This document shows, piece after piece, positions 33,801 through 44,649 of a DNA stretch of 64,000 nt. The stretch lies in contig OX365955.1 in NCBI GenBank assembly GCA_947247005.1, positions 15,171,322 to 15,235,321 on the forward strand, read 5' to 3'. This DNA is from Spisula solida (taxonomy: Eukaryota > Mollusca > Bivalvia > Venerida > Mactridae). The notes under the pieces are model-generated. The model was not told the DNA's origin. It made no database searches and was given only the letters and a program-made list of their open reading frames with translations. A program made the position numbers and the translations under genes. Within the stretch, counting starts at the first letter, position 1. Each line of letters starts with the position of its first letter.

Positions 33801-36800
33801 AAGCTAGAATTGCTGCCCTTTGCTACAGTTAAGTGTATTATCACTGACAATATGTATAGCAGTTAAGTTTCATTTGAATAAATATGAAATATGAGGAAAA
33901 TTGGATTGAACAAAGGGCCATAATTCATCCAATATTGCAGCTAGAGTAATGTAACTTGCCATAAAATAGCGTTCTGTTGTTGTGAGATTATGTTTAAAAT
34001 CTGATTGGTTGATACATGTAGTTCGTTCATTTTGCTCGAAAAGCATGGTGTTGAACCAGAGTGTGAAATCACAGGTGAAGAATACTCTGGTGAACGAGAA
34101 TTAGAAGAATCATGTGTCATTCTTTTTTTTTCAAGAAAACTATTTTAGATCAAAATGAATTACTACCAACATTTTCACACGCTTCATTACATACGAGTAC
34201 TTACGTTCTAAACAAGACGTTTGACGAGTCCATGTACCGTTCGATTGACACGTGATAGGTTGGTTCATTTCAAAATCATTCTGGTTGTGACAAATTCCAC
34301 GCTTAGTGTTTCCAATATCATTGAGATTGCCAAGAAAAGAACCACTCTGCATAGTCGATGGGTTGCATTCTGTAGATATGACATATAGAAGTCATTGAGC
34401 GATTCCATTGCATTTGACATAAAATATGCTATTTTCGGCTTTGTCAAAATATAGCGGAAATATTCAAACAAAATGATACATCTAGACCTTTGGAACTATT
34501 ACATACAAATCATGATTTATATAGCTGATATCTGAACATCATTAGCCCTGTTTCCAATATTGTGCAATCGTTAATAGGAGTTGCAAATTGTCCTTATCAG
34601 ATCTGTAACCAGTAATAGATCACACCGCACAAGAAGTGGGGTGACACTTATTTTTGGAGAGAGAAGTGTTGTATGTCCATTTGATGTTAATTATCAATTG
34701 AATATTATCCAATTACAAATAAAACTACATTAGAACCCAGACTTTTTTATGTATTCTTAAATAATAGCGGCCATCTTGGACACCATCATATATTTCCGGG
34801 TCCGCACCATGCGTTGACAATTTAAGGCAGAGGTTTTCATATAGTACATATATAGGCGAACATATTGGTATATAGCATTGTTTGTTCAACTTAAGTTGTC
34901 ACCTACTCCTGAAATAAGCTACAAATAAGCTACGTTTGGGCTGATTGTCACCCCACTGTAGCTTACCATGATATTTACCCTTTTCAACTTCCAAATAACT
35001 GTCCAATGCTCAAACCATATACGAGGAATGTTCAAGAAGTTCGTGGAAAAAGCTCTAAACATTTTATATTACTTTATTACGTGACTAAATTGTTTGAAGC
35101 TTAGTAAAATATATAATAGATTGGGGGTATTCCAAATACAAAAGCCTAAAAAATATCTAGTCGTAAAATCATAGGAACCATAACTTCACTATGGCAATAC
35201 CTGCCCAACGTCATCGAAACACCATTTCATGCACCATGCATAGTAACTAGTTACATAATTTTTTTATTCTCAAATTGTTATCTTTTCAAATCTTCTATTT
35301 TCTACACTCTTAAGTTGAATATAAAGACCAACATGAGGTTAGCCTTTAAAAAGTTTAATCACGTTTCTACCAAGTCTAACCCTTACTTCATTTGAAAACA
35401 ACCATCAATTAAATTATCCACTTACTGTACCTCATAATTAAACGAAGAGGGCCGATATCTAGTGTTGGAATAACTTTTGTAAAAGTTTCTCAAGTATAAT
35501 TTGACGATAATGTTTCTATTCTTTCTAAGTAGTATTTTGAATACAAGCCAAGTAAACAATTATAAGAAATTCATGCATAATATATGATTTAACTAAAATT
35601 AGTGGCATAATTCTTTGGGTATGGAACATTCAATTATTTAAAAAAGACTATCCATTAAGCAAAACTGAAAACATTCCTTATGCCCCTTTCAAGGAACTAA
35701 CGAGAGATACCTGGGGAACGACTTTATTTTCAGTGACATAGTCGAGTGGCCAATTTACATGTCGGCTCGGAACTTGCCCTGTTTGCGTACGCATATATGC
35801 AATAAATATACGAATTTTGCATGCCATTTAATCGTTTTTAATTTTGCAACATTGCCATATATATTTTTTACATTTTATTCACACCGCAACAATTCGTCTC
35901 TAATATTATTTTGATGTACTAATTTTCAGACAACTTAAAGTAATCCGAAGGAATTGACACTGACAGAGATCATTAATATATTGTTGTATCCGTGTCATGG
36001 CACATTTTAAAGCAAGTCTTTGTTCAATCATACTGTTACAAAGACACAAACGGTACGCCATATTTTGCAACGTTGAAATTTAAGACAATTTGGGCCGACG
36101 ACGAGTAACGATGCCATAGAAAACCGCGTTCGTTTCATAATAACATAATATCTACCAACGGTGAATCAATTTGATATAAAGGTGCCTGCAGATTCTGAAA
36201 GTTGCATAGTCTTACAGTGAGAAATGTAGAAAAAAGAGCATTTTCCCGGGTATTATGATTGTACAAATGTGCCATGCAAGATCAGACCCCGTTCAAAGCA
36301 TTATTCGAAATCATAAGATAGTGCCCGACCTCTGTACCCGCTGATACTCTCTTGACGCCATATTGAGTGTTATTGTAATATCAAAGTTATAACATCACTA
36401 GTTACAACAACTTTACCTGTGATCACGCATTCATTTGTTGATTTATCGCATACCTCTCCATCCTTACAACTATCGTTACAGCTACTCTGAAATTAAAAAA
36501 ACATCAATGCCACATGTCTATACATCGCTGGTGTAGAATAAAAAGGTAAAGTTTTTGTTTATTATAGTGTCACCTCTATTGAAAGGGTTAGCCAATTTGA
36601 CTTAAGAGACACCTATATTTCTAGCGCACAGTACCTCCCGAATCCCTTCTCGTATTGCCGGGCGCCTGGCAGAGATGGGCCTACGGTAACCATTCTTTAA
36701 CTAGCTGGCGGCTCACCAACCGACCGCATCAGTTCTAACCCAGCTTCCACCGGGATCCGAACCTTCGATCTCCCGCTTACCAGGCGGACGCCCTAACCAC

Positions 36801-39800
36801 TCGGCCACGGTCGCGGTAGAGAATAAGAAGGTCGTAAGTACAAAATCAATATTTTGAGAAAACAAGAAAAAAACTGTCTGAAAACTACTCTCTACATATG
36901 GAAAATCAAGCTTTTTCAACTTCAGTTTGGTAAACATGACCGATTATCACGAAAATAAGCTCTTAAAAATGTCTTGAGATGCAGATTTCAAATATGCAGC
37001 AGGTTTATAAGGTCGAAAGTAGTACTTACAACCCTCTTATTCTAAGCCAGCGACATGTTAATAACATCTACTGCTCGTATATAGATTCGTTCTAACTTAA
37101 GGTTGTCAAGAGTTATTTGGTTACCGTATTTAGATCTTGTTCAAATTTTGCAAGGAGGTAAACTAATCTATTCCGACATAGAATATGATGAAAAAAACAC
37201 TACTAAGGATTCAAAGATATCTGTCAAAACCGCCAGAATGTTCCATTTCTTAATAGGTAAATGTATGTATTGACCAATCAGCGCTCTTATTTTACTCTTA
37301 CCATCTTTGACCATAGCTTTATGTATTAAAATAAGCTTACTATATATCGTTAGCGTTCTTAGCGTAGTGCGTTAATTACATGGTTTCAGCATAAATCATT
37401 GGTGAAAATCAAGTAAAGGTTCGAATCCAGACGGATACGCTTTTTCGTTGTTATGTTTTTTATGATACTGTTTTTCTGATGTTTTTATATCGACAAATCA
37501 ATTTTATCATACTTTTCTTTGCGAAAAAAAGTAGCTGGCTTGATATAGATACACTATATGTTCTATATTTACTAGTACATTGAATGCAAAACATGATTGC
37601 GGAAATTTCTAGCTTCGTAGGATGAACTTAATCCTGGTGTGCTGGAATACAAATGCGAATAGATCTAGTTTATTCATTGTATGTATGTAATCACCAGAAT
37701 AAGCAAAATTAAAAAAAATCTAGGCATTGAACTCGCAGTAAATTGTATTCATTTTCAATACAAGACTCACAAAACCATAGCAGTTAACCACTCGGCTATA
37801 GGGCAGTTAAACATTTGATCATTTAAATATACTAATGATGTTAGGACTTAGTCCTGACACACCTGTAATAATCGATCGTGTTGAATGTTTGTTTACGCGG
37901 TTGTGACAGATAACTTTGAATCAACAGTACGTCAATGAACTCGTTTTCCGAGTAATCAGCCCTGTTTACAGTGTGTGTATGTCGTTTGTGGTGAAACAAA
38001 TCGTACCAAATGCAGAATTCTCAGTATCTACTCCACGTACAGGTATACAATAAATGAAATATATATAAACTATTATACAAACTGTATAAAAACATCTCAG
38101 CAGTATAGTTCGATTTCGAGCATTGAGCCGTGACTGCACTTTTAAGGTTTTAACCATTCTTCTATATAGGTTGGTGTAGGTGTAGTCCATAAGGTAAGTA
38201 TTACAATTAGGGTCGGTTATTTCGCCTGTCGGATTGGTCGTGAGGATAAAGCGCTCCATACATTTTAAATTAACTTTTGTCAGACCAGGGTTGGAATCCC
38301 ACTAAAATATTTTTTACATTTTGTATTTTATAGTTTTTAAATGCTTATAACTTGCAAAATATGTGTAATACTAGTTTATATGACAAACCATATTTGTTAC
38401 ATGTATGTTGTAGAACGCTCTGACGGCTAATCAACGTAATAAAGGTTGTCAGTAAGCTCGGAATACACAAACGATCGAAATAAGTAAAAATGAAAATTAT
38501 ATTGAACCGACACCTTTTCATGCATCATTTAAAAACACAAAACAATCGCTTTAATTTATAGTCTCTTTAAATTACATAAAATAATGATATTAATAAATGA
38601 GCGAATTGATGATTCGAACCAGCGATTATTGGGTTAGCAATTCTTAACGTTGCCGAATGTACTTAACTGCAATTCGATAACAAAGACATATCTGTAAGAA
38701 TAATATCATTATAAAATGCCTTCCGAACGTAATAAAGCATGGTCTACCGGCCAGTCGAAATGCCATGGCTCAGGGTTCAAAATTGAACTATATTGGTGAT
38801 GAGTAAACAAGTATTATTCATAACTTCTTTACATTATACAGTCACACATCAATATCGAATATCCGATGCATGCAATAGCCAATATGATGGTCATGTGACA
38901 ACCATTAACAGTACATTTTTCACTACCGTCGATGTTGTTTTTATAAGATCAGAGGCCTGTCCCCAAATTTAATTTATTCATATAACTCAGAATGTAACAT
39001 ATAAATATCATCACCACACAGTCCATGTCATACATTATACAAACGTTTTATGTAGGTATACGGGCCTTACATTGCTCATCGAACGTATGAGAACACGTAT
39101 ATACCATGCGCCAAAGATTAAAACAGTCATTATATGATAGTAAATCATCAACATAATGCAAGATTACCTCCCTACGTTGAGGTCGAAACTCATTTAACTT
39201 CAATATAAAACAAAGAAAACGACATTCTTAATGAAGAAATATCAAATGTTGTGATGTAATCATGGTGCTGTGCCAATTTTGACCGAAATCTAAAGAGTGG
39301 ATTTTAAGAAATTTACAAGTAATCCGCAACCGACCAATACACTCAACAAAACCTTATCAGTGTGCATGTGCGTTTACCATATAACTCTTTATTTATTAAT
39401 ATTGCTGCCCGAAATTGTGTGTGTATGCTATTGACTACCACAATATTTGATTCATTTTTTTTATCATAAAAAGAATATGTTGGTGTCAAGACAGAGATAG
39501 AATAAAACATACAATAGTTGGTTATTTGAAAGCTGTGTGTCTCACAAACGAGTCTAGTGACATATCTCATCTTTTTATTGTCGTATTAGATACTTTTTCT
39601 GTGATTTTAATATGTTTCGGTATTTTTTTATCTTTAGAAAAAAGGCGCGCTAACCTCCTTAAGCACATAGTAAACACATAACTCTAACTGATAGAAAATG
39701 GAAACTATACTATACTTCAATGCTGATATCTGTTCTTTTCAGGTAAATACAATGTCCTTTCACCAAGTTGATATCCTCTCTTGTATAAAGGTTGCAGAGT

Positions 39801-40027
39801 TTGAAACGACCACTGTAATCCAGAGCTTTACATAACGGACGCCGACCACATTCGTCAACACAAGCTGATTCCGAAATACTCAAGATCGTTTTGAGAAGAG
39901 CATCAGGCGATGCACCGCATACCAAGCGTTTAGATATGTTGTACTTTTTCCCTTCGACACATAACGAATACCAAGCCATAGCCGCAAGCAACAGCCATAG
40001 ACACACATAAAAACGTCTGTACATCAT
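18660..40027 (-). CDS. Gene B: secreted PAN / four-Cys / sushi / F5-8C (FTP) lectin-like protein
   Basis: Six exons on the minus strand: 40027-39716, 36486-36417, 34369-34205, 33473-33397, 31220-31088 and 18898-18660. All junctions have AG/GT ends and compatible phases, and the frame is open from ATG to TAA (about 331 codons). Domain order: signal peptide, PAN/apple domain (about 30-104), four-Cys module (about 105-127), sushi domain (about 128-182), and an F5/8 type C domain of the fucolectin-tachylectin-4-pentraxin type (about 183-330). The FTP core shows VALGKTVTLS, PWAMVDLG and YNRRNCC. By family knowledge such proteins are secreted carbohydrate-binding (fucose) lectins, often used in mollusc immunity. 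That role is inferred here. The last intron (12.2 kb) holds a dead RTE LINE and other repeats. An extra exon in the large introns cannot be ruled out. Confidence 0.75.
19055..19245 (-). repeat. Dispersed repeat R2, copy 1
   Basis: Reverse-oriented match to 42245-42420. Shared blocks are 'tcgtggatgacct', 'ccaatgaat', 'ataagactggg' and 'aataaaac'. No coding support. Confidence 0.65.
19370..20790 (+). repeat. Dispersed repeat R3 blocks shared with 46125-46400
   Basis: 19370-19440 ('cagacataatgcgtgct' ... 'agttaagtttggaatca') and 20690-20790 ('aagtacacctatctgctat' ... 'tttttaaagat') each match 46125-46205 and 46305-46400 in the same order. The spacing is much larger here, so this copy has gained sequence between the blocks or the other has lost it. 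Confidence 0.5.
21130..22160. repeat. Small and diverged tandem duplications in a gene B intron
   Basis: 'cttctggataaccggg' repeats at 21137 and 21154. A diverged block of about 200 bp at 21700-21890 is repeated at about 21970-22160 (shared 'gcgcgaacga', 'attgggga', 'tctcga', 'gaaat' order). No gene is seen. Confidence 0.45.
22161..23710. other. Intronic stretch without recognised features
   Basis: AT-rich, with only short isolated ORFs (up to 96 codons) lacking homology, splice context or low-complexity explanation. No gene call is supported. Confidence 0.55.
23711..23858. mobile_element. Short foldback element, 50-bp arms
   Basis: Arms 23711-23760 and 23808-23858 are near-perfect reverse complements (core 'gtcggtgaataaaacacggg'). 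The spacer holds an A-run and the direct repeat 'cacgagtg' twice. No ORF. It is a MITE-like or hairpin element in the last intron of gene B. Confidence 0.8.
23859..25950. other. Intronic stretch without recognised features
   Basis: AT-rich DNA left of the RTE insertion. The phrase 'ataacctcgtgaagta' occurs twice (near 24642 and 24845), suggesting an old local duplication. No exon of the lectin family was found. Confidence 0.5.
25961..28089 (+). mobile_element. Dead, 5'-truncated RTE-clade LINE
   Basis: Plus-strand non-LTR element flanked by the 10-bp duplication 'acgtaacaat' (25951-25960 and 28090-28099). It begins inside the endonuclease C-terminus (WRRSLVDVRV, then GSDHELLLAK after a frameshift). 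Reverse transcriptase follows: RGIQLLSIPSKVLTRIILERL, DEQAGFRTGRSCADQIA, TTGVRQGCLLS and the catalytic FADD at 27305-27316. The C-terminal IGHILRRE and RRKRGRPVANWRR region ends at TAA 28084. Lesions include TGA 26513-26515, TAG 26870-26872, TAG 27230-27232 and several frameshifts, so it is inactive. It lies inside gene B's last intron, antisense to the gene. Confidence 0.9.
28100..29041. other. Intronic stretch without recognised features
   Basis: AT-rich. A 67-codon minus-strand ORF at 28361-28564 has no support. Nothing else is seen. Confidence 0.5.
29042..29523 (+). repeat. 241-bp tandem duplication
   Basis: 29042-29282 is repeated at 29283-29523 with very few differences ('actggagatgtttatcgatt' starts both). 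Copy 2 lacks one T and has small substitutions. It is a young duplication within the gene B intron. Confidence 0.95.
30116..30292 (-). pseudogene. Possible exon of a DUF3504-like (crypton-derived) gene
   Basis: A 177-bp stretch between an ATTAG acceptor and a strong CAAG|GTATGT donor. The product ends TRIEVIPASELATILARSYQ. This resembles the 'IPxxELxxxLxxFF' segment at the start of DUF3504/KCTD1-like recombinase-derived domains in invertebrates (recalled, not searched). An acidic 40-codon ORF lies upstream (30451-30329) but is out of frame with it. No following exon was found, so it is more likely a gene fragment or transposon remnant than a live gene. Confidence 0.3.
30774..30890 (+). repeat. 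Degenerate 'ataatggccgag' short repeats
   Basis: 'ataatggccgag', 'ataatggcagagtttttt', 'ataaaggccgcgtttt' and 'ataatggccgagtttttt' occur in series with a period of about 30 bases. Nearby 'ctgtatataagcc' (about 30625) is TATA-like. It might be a transposon end or a promoter region, and no transcript start can be assigned. Confidence 0.5.
31088..31220 (-). CDS. Gene B exon 5: FTP core
   Basis: 133 bp, phase 0 to 1, donor GTGAGT. It encodes PWAMVDLGENHEISS and YNRRNCC. The residue after RR is Asn, where the fucolectin motif and gene C have Asp. Confidence 0.85.
31221..32399. other. Intronic stretch without recognised features
   Basis: Lies between gene B exons 4 and 5. No ORF or repeat family was identified with confidence. 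Confidence 0.4.
32400..33010 (+). repeat. Diverged relative of the 145-bp satellite
   Basis: Contains 'gtgacctagttttagac', 'cgaggtttttctaggatt', 'gtgacctaggttttgac' and 'aatgacccaat', then 'aattgttgacagacggacgacg'. The order and end match 4995-5690 but the units are strongly diverged. Confidence 0.65.
33397..33473 (-). CDS. Gene B exon 4: start of F5/8C (FTP) domain
   Basis: 77 bp, phase 1 to 0, acceptor CTTTCAG and donor GTAAGT. It encodes NNVALGKTVTLS, the first FTP strand. Same length as gene C 59248-59324. Confidence 0.8.
33601..33960 (+). repeat. Degenerate internal repeat in gene B intron 3
   Basis: 'gctagagctgttgccctttgc' type blocks occur twice (about 33611 and 33801, 'agctagaattgctgcccttt'), each followed by related 'gtgtatt' and 'tttcatttgaat' sequence. 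The period is about 190 bp. Non-coding. Confidence 0.5.
34205..34369 (-). CDS. Gene B exon 3: sushi (CCP) domain
   Basis: 165 bp, phase 1 to 1. Four Cys (EC, IC, TC, SC), with a QSNGTW turn before the last Cys as in complement-control repeats. Donor GTAAGT. About 2 kb of intron separates it from exon 2. Confidence 0.8.
34370..36416. other. Gene B intron 2, no features recognised
   Basis: AT-rich intron between the four-Cys and sushi exons. No additional domain exon or transposon signature was seen. Confidence 0.5.
36417..36486 (-). CDS. Gene B exon 2: short four-Cys module
   Basis: 70 bp between TTTCAG and GTAAAG. It encodes CNDSCKDGEVCDKSTNEC with the same Cys spacing as gene A exon 2. Enters in phase 0 and leaves in phase 1. 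It is probably a small disulphide module linking PAN and sushi. Confidence 0.75.
36620..36816 (-). mobile_element. tRNA-derived SINE
   Basis: The minus strand begins GCGACCGTGGCCGAGTGGTT, with a clear Pol III A box (GTGGCCGAGTGG) and a B box GGTTCGGATCCC about 40 bases on. The head resembles a Ser/Leu-type tRNA without a proper 3' acceptor arm. A GC-richer body follows to about 36620. It lies in gene B intron 1, in the same orientation as the gene. It is not called as a tRNA gene because the acceptor stem does not close. Confidence 0.7.
36825..36985 (+). repeat. Dispersed repeat R4, copy 1
   Basis: 'aaggtcgtaagtacaaa' ... 'ctgtctgaaaactactctct' ... 'catgac' ... 'atgaaaataagctc'. The same order occurs at 59475-59640 (plus) and in reverse at 41728-41895, all three in introns or intergenic DNA of the lectin array. 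Confidence 0.75.
37335..37445 (+). repeat. tRNA-like (SINE) relic
   Basis: 'ttagcgtagtgcgtta' resembles an A box and 'aaggttcgaatccag' is a good B box about 60 bases later. The loop between them is too long for a normal tRNA. Confidence 0.45.
37715..37805 (-). repeat. tRNA-like (SINE) relic
   Basis: Minus strand 'tatagccgagtggttaac' is an A box of the Leu/Ser type. 'gcgagttcaatgcc' is a weak B box. The sequence between is expanded. Confidence 0.45.
38215..38665. repeat. Two further tRNA-like relics
   Basis: Plus strand 'cagggttggaatccc' near 38287 and minus strand 'ctggttcgaatcatc' near 38610 are B-box-like, each with tRNA-like sequence upstream ('ttggtcgtgaggataaagcg' for the first). Both are degenerate. 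A weaker one, 'cagggttcaaaattgaac', lies near 38772. Confidence 0.35.
39330..39450 (+). repeat. Diverged arm of the 15.7-kb foldback family
   Basis: 'ctcaacaaaaccttatcagt' ... 'gtttaccatataact' ... 'tttattaatatt' ... 'gaaattgtgtgtgtatgct' follow the arm of 15668-15790 in order. No partner arm is obvious nearby. Confidence 0.5.
39716..40027 (-). CDS. Gene B exon 1: signal peptide + PAN/apple domain
   Basis: Two adjacent ATGs (40027, 40024) start the frame. Residues 1-26 or so are a signal peptide (WLLLAAMAWYSLCVEG). The PAN domain has Cys at VCGAS, ACVDECGRRPLC, LCNLY and GHC. Donor GAA|GTATAG at 39716/39715, phase 0, 104 codons. Confidence 0.85.
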
Positions 40028-41727
40028 GTTGAATACGTACTAGCAATTTGTCAAAATAAGCCATCAAATTTAATTTGATAACGTTAATATAGTAGAAACC
40101 ATCTTGTGATGCTTGTTAATTCCTCTCATATAACTTAATACATCGGCTTACACTACTTTTAATCGGACTGCAACGTTTTCGTTGTCGCTTCATTGCATGT
40201 ATTGGAAATAAAACGTAGGTTAGCTTATGTAATATAAATTACCCATGTGCATTTGAGAGTATAACAAATGAGTAAATAATTATAGTATTGGAATAATAAA
40301 TAGGCTAAAACATCGCAACGCTTCTGACAACGGTGTTTTGAGATTTCAACAATAATAGAAAAGGCCACACCAAAATAATTGTTTGTTCTACGGTTTTTTG
40401 AGAGAAAAAATGGGGCGAGCGAGCGAAATATAAATTTGAATATTTTTTTTTGTAACTTCATAATTGGAAGCGAGCGAAGGAACATACAGTAATTACATAA
40501 TGTCAATATAGCAGGTTTTCCTGGAGACTGGCTAATATTTATATAATGCATGCAGTCGTATGTTAAACTTTTATTTGTATTCCCCTTAATTCAAATCACA
40601 TGACTGTCAGAATACAACTCCTGTGTATGTTTAATCTCTTAGTTATTTAACAAATCGACAACGTACCTTAAAAATGATTTCGCGACCATCTCTCAAATTT
40701 ACCATGCATATCGATTACTATCCAACTTGACGGGCGATAAATCATGATTGAATCCATTGTCATAAGTCTGTGATATATCCTTGTTTCGGTTAGTTGAACG
40801 TCTGTTTCGTAACGAATCAGTATGGGTACGACAGTGTACTTTCTTTCCCATGTCAAGGTTTAGACTTTGCATCGGATGATGAGTTAATTGTATATACACG
40901 TTATTAATTGTGAGAACTTTTTTCCTTGTTTAACAAGAACTCGCATCGTGCAGGGGCCCTATATTTTCCTGCATCGAGTAATTATTTAAGTAAACGTAGG
41001 GCGCTGCCATTTTGAATTTCGACGCACTTGATTTCGTCTGTTTGAAGCAATTAAAATAATTAACCGAGTAAATGCCGCGCATAGTTCACTCCTTTTTAAA
41101 TAGCATAACCGCGGTGCGGTCTTGCAGAACATATTCTGAGGTCTATCGGTGCCTTAAAACAAACAAGTGTTTATTTAGAAGAAATTTCTGTCGAGTGCGA
41201 GTGGTCAAAAATAATGTTTTTTTTCTCTTTTGAGACAAACTAGACAAGCGCACGATTTTAGCTGGTGCGGGCGGTACAAAATGAATTTAATTATTTATTT
41301 TCCATTAAGCGAAAAATAAGAGCGGCGAATCCCGACGAACAAGAGATCAATTTGGTGTGGCCTAAAAGCTGTTTTTCGGCTTGGCATGTATGTACTGTTA
41401 CCGTTGTTATGTGGTTTGTCCTTGTCATGTGTGGTCTTTGTACATTGTTATGCTGTGTGCATTTCCTGCTCCGCTGTTTCTTAGTGCTGCCTCCATGTCG
41501 ATTTGTTATCAACTTATTCTCGTTTTCAATACCGATACTTTTTTACCGATTTGAACTAACAAGTTCTTTCTACAGCGAAAGTCAACATAATTCTTGGTCA
41601 TCCCTCACATTGATTAGACTTAGTTTTGGTTCATGGCGCTTCGACAACTCGCTGGCATTGAATTGAGAAGTTCGTAAGTCTTATAAGACTTATATATATT
41701 TTAACTCTGCATCACAATGTGCTTCTT

Positions 41728-41895
41728 ATGAGCCTAATGTCAAGAAAATCGGAACATGTCATGTTGACCAAACTGAAGTTGAAAAAGCTAGTTTTTCCAT
41801 AAGTAAATACATGTACCGGTATTTGTTTTCAGACAGTTTTTTCTTGTTTTATCAAAATAGCGTTTTTGTACTTACGACCTTCTAATTCTAAGCCA
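41728..41895 (-). repeat. Dispersed repeat R4, copy 2 (reverse)
   Basis: Reverse complement of the R4 blocks ('tcggaacatgtcatgttgac', then 'cagacagttttttcttg' and 'gtacttacgacctt'). Confidence 0.7.
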
Positions 41896-42244
41896 GCGTG
41901 CTAATGGTCACGTTGTGCGCATTTAGATAAAATTAAACATAATGTATAAACCGTGACCACTAGTGTAATTATTTTGAATGGACAGACTGACGGCGGTCGG
42001 ACGACGGACAAAATAGCGATCACAGAGCTCACTTTGTAACTACATGTATATGACAAATCAGTTAAGAGGTATCACCTTTTAATTGATCAATATCAATGAC
42101 CTATAAGTAAGTTATAATGAGTTTCAGGTTTCATAGTTTTAAAGAGGGGCATCAGCTTTTTAACACCAAAATGGCCTATTACGGATAGATTGAAGACCGA
42201 TGCAGTAAGTTAGAATACTGTAAAATCATTAATATTTCAGGAGG

Positions 42245-42420
42245 GGGGGGGGGTAATTTCGTGGATGACCTCAACCATGCACTTAAATCACCAATGAATA
42301 ATTATACCAATAAATGTATCAATATACAACTGGCTGAAATACTTGCTTTCAAGTTCATTCAAGTATAAGACTGGGATATTTGCTTGCATATATCAACATG
42401 TAATAAAACGATTGTCTGTT
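42245..42420 (+). repeat. Dispersed repeat R2, copy 2, with poly-G
   Basis: Partner of 19055-19245 in the opposite orientation. Preceded by a G run at 42241-42252. Confidence 0.65.
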
Positions 42421-44190
42421 TAATATTTATATGATTTTTGATATTTTGTGTAAATTTTGAGCTTTCCCATGATATCCGAAATCTTTGACATTACGTCCCC
42501 ACGAATTGACCTTTTTCAACAAAACCACGGAATGTGTCCAATTGACATTAAATGTTTTTACAGTATGTTTGTGAAAGTGAAGGGACCAGACTTTTTAAGT
42601 GTAGTTGACATTCCAGATTTTTTCTTAAAGGGTTTGGATTAAATGTGACAGGACGATTTTCGAGGAGCAGGGACAGTAACCTTTGAAAAACATGTTTTGA
42701 TCAACGGCCCCTTTTTCTGCCGGTTTAATTATCCCCTCCCTTATTCATAAAAAGACAAACCTTTTTGTTTTCTTGTAAGACCGAATAACTTTCTTAACCC
42801 CCAAGGCTGGAAATATTAAGATTTGGTGAGATGAAAAGGTTCATGACTATAAAAAGCAGAAGTTGTCAAATGATAGACGCACCGCTAGTATCCAAAAACA
42901 GGGCGGGTGGGACACATACACCTTGAATAAGATAAGCCGATACCCTTCTTTGATATTAGACGGATGGGTTCAAGAATGGCAGCAGCATAGATATATTGGT
43001 TTCTGCTTTGATGCCATTTCTGGTCACACTGATGTGTTGCACATCGAACAAGTAATTAAGAATTGCAAGCAATACAGAAGTCTCCTACCGGTTGGAGGCC
43101 ATTTTCGATGTTTCTGTTGCCATAGCAATCAAAATAATTTTAGACGTGCATAATCCCCTTATTGCCCCCTATCCACATACAAAGTTTCATAAACCTAGCT
43201 TGGAAATTGTTTGAGTTATGTCAGGATCCAGATTGTTTGGCGAACGGACGGACTGACTGACTGACGGACGGACTGGCGGACGGAGGGCAAACCTATCGTC
43301 CCCATCCGGTCAAAAACCGGTAGGGGACTAAAAAGCATGTGACTTCAGATGATCCCTAATCTCGTCTATGGTTCAAAATACCCGAAAATCCCTATTACGG
43401 ATTGCTCCTTTTTGTTAGTTAAAAAAATGATACAGAAATACCAAATCCCTTGCTTCAAAGAATCTTAAGTAGTAAAAACATCTCTTTTATTGTAGCATCG
43501 TGGAATGGTGGAATACTCCACAAGCAACGTTCGATATTTTAGTGTTTTGTCCTGCTCCTACTCAAGCACTAGAATCCTGTCATCATGTCACACGAGTTGC
43601 TGTTCGTGACAGGTGGTCTTTCCCCTCCATTATTCAAACTTTATTGGTAATTCGAGGTAAGACTTTCCAAGGTGCAAACCCGAACTTGTTGCTTACTAAT
43701 GGAAATTTTGGCGAACTCGCCAAGCTAAGAATTAGGTATTTCTTTCAACATGGTATGAATTGCACAACATTTTCTATTTAGTGTGCTAGGAAACGCCGAT
43801 GTTTGGGTGACTTTATACACCAGTGTTACCGACTGTACATATCGATCACCAGTAACCTTTTCATTTTCTACTCATTTATTGCATTATGAACTCATAAATA
43901 AATAATGTGAAAGCATCAAGGCAAAATGATGTATGCAAGGGATACGAACATTGTCTATAAATCATGTATTATTCGTTTTCAGTGTGCTGAGCATAACAAA
44001 TCAACATTATAATGACACATATATCAAAATCATATTCGGAACAAATGTCGCTACAATGAATTGTTAAATGATTCAGTATTATATATTACCAGCATATTAT
44101 GAAGTACGCACATCGATGAAATAGAGTGTACTGTGTACTAATTCTACAATTTACAATAATGACACCACGTGGGTAGCTACCTAGGGGCTG

Positions 44191-44649
44191 TGTTACGTAG
44201 TCCTTATGATTTGGTAAAGACAGTAACGCTCGTGTTCGTATAGTAGCTTTTATTCATTTAGTTTGTCACACAGTTCATAAACATAGTATAGGACTTCTCA
44301 GGTTCACAGCATAAGTCAACTTTTCATACTCATAAACATACTGTCCAGGCTTATGGCCCAAGCTACTCGCTTGTTGACGGTCCGCAGCAACTGATCTCTC
44401 TCGACTCTACTTCTCAACTCTCTAACTTAACTCCGACTGACTGACTGAACTCCCCACTAACATGGTATTAACCACCCAGACATATATTAAATTTACACTT
44501 CCTTATGATACTGACTTAGCTGTCTGGTGTTAGTATATATTCACTTATAACTGTCAGTTATAGTGTAACCTGTATTTATTCATAGTTTATATGAAGGTTC
44601 ACTGAAATTAATATTATATAATTAGCTATCCTTTGATCATTACATTACA
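44191..44649 (-). mobile_element. Solo LTR of an LTR retrotransposon
   Basis: On the minus strand it starts TGTAATGTAATG and ends ACTACGTAACA (TG...CA). It carries AATAAA about 50 bases before the end and an initiator-like 'cagtcagtcagtcgg' region mid-way. It is flanked by the 4-bp duplication GCTG (44187-44190 and 44650-44653). No internal retroelement sequence lies on either side, as expected after LTR-LTR recombination. It is unrelated in sequence to the LTRs at 7.6 and 13.9 kb. Confidence 0.7.

Larger units (their letters stand above)
40028..44190. other. Intergenic, upstream of gene B
   Basis: Gene B's promoter should lie in the first kilobase, but no convincing TATA box or initiator was assigned. 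Contains repeat R4 (minus), repeat R2, a GGACGG-type end near 43240-43320 and several unsupported ORFs. The longest, 41265-41666 plus (133 codons), is hydrophobic and Cys-rich in the middle (MWFVLVMCGLCTLLCC). It has no recognisable family and no clear gene context. Confidence 0.5.

Noticed and set aside
36745..36816. A genuine tRNA gene
   Set aside because: A and B boxes are good but the acceptor stem does not close and a SINE body follows.
41265..41666. 133-codon plus-strand ORF with hydrophobic Cys-rich centre, possibly a membrane protein
   Set aside because: No family recognised, no splice or promoter context, and the length is not exceptional for this composition. Mentioned in the intergenic entry only.
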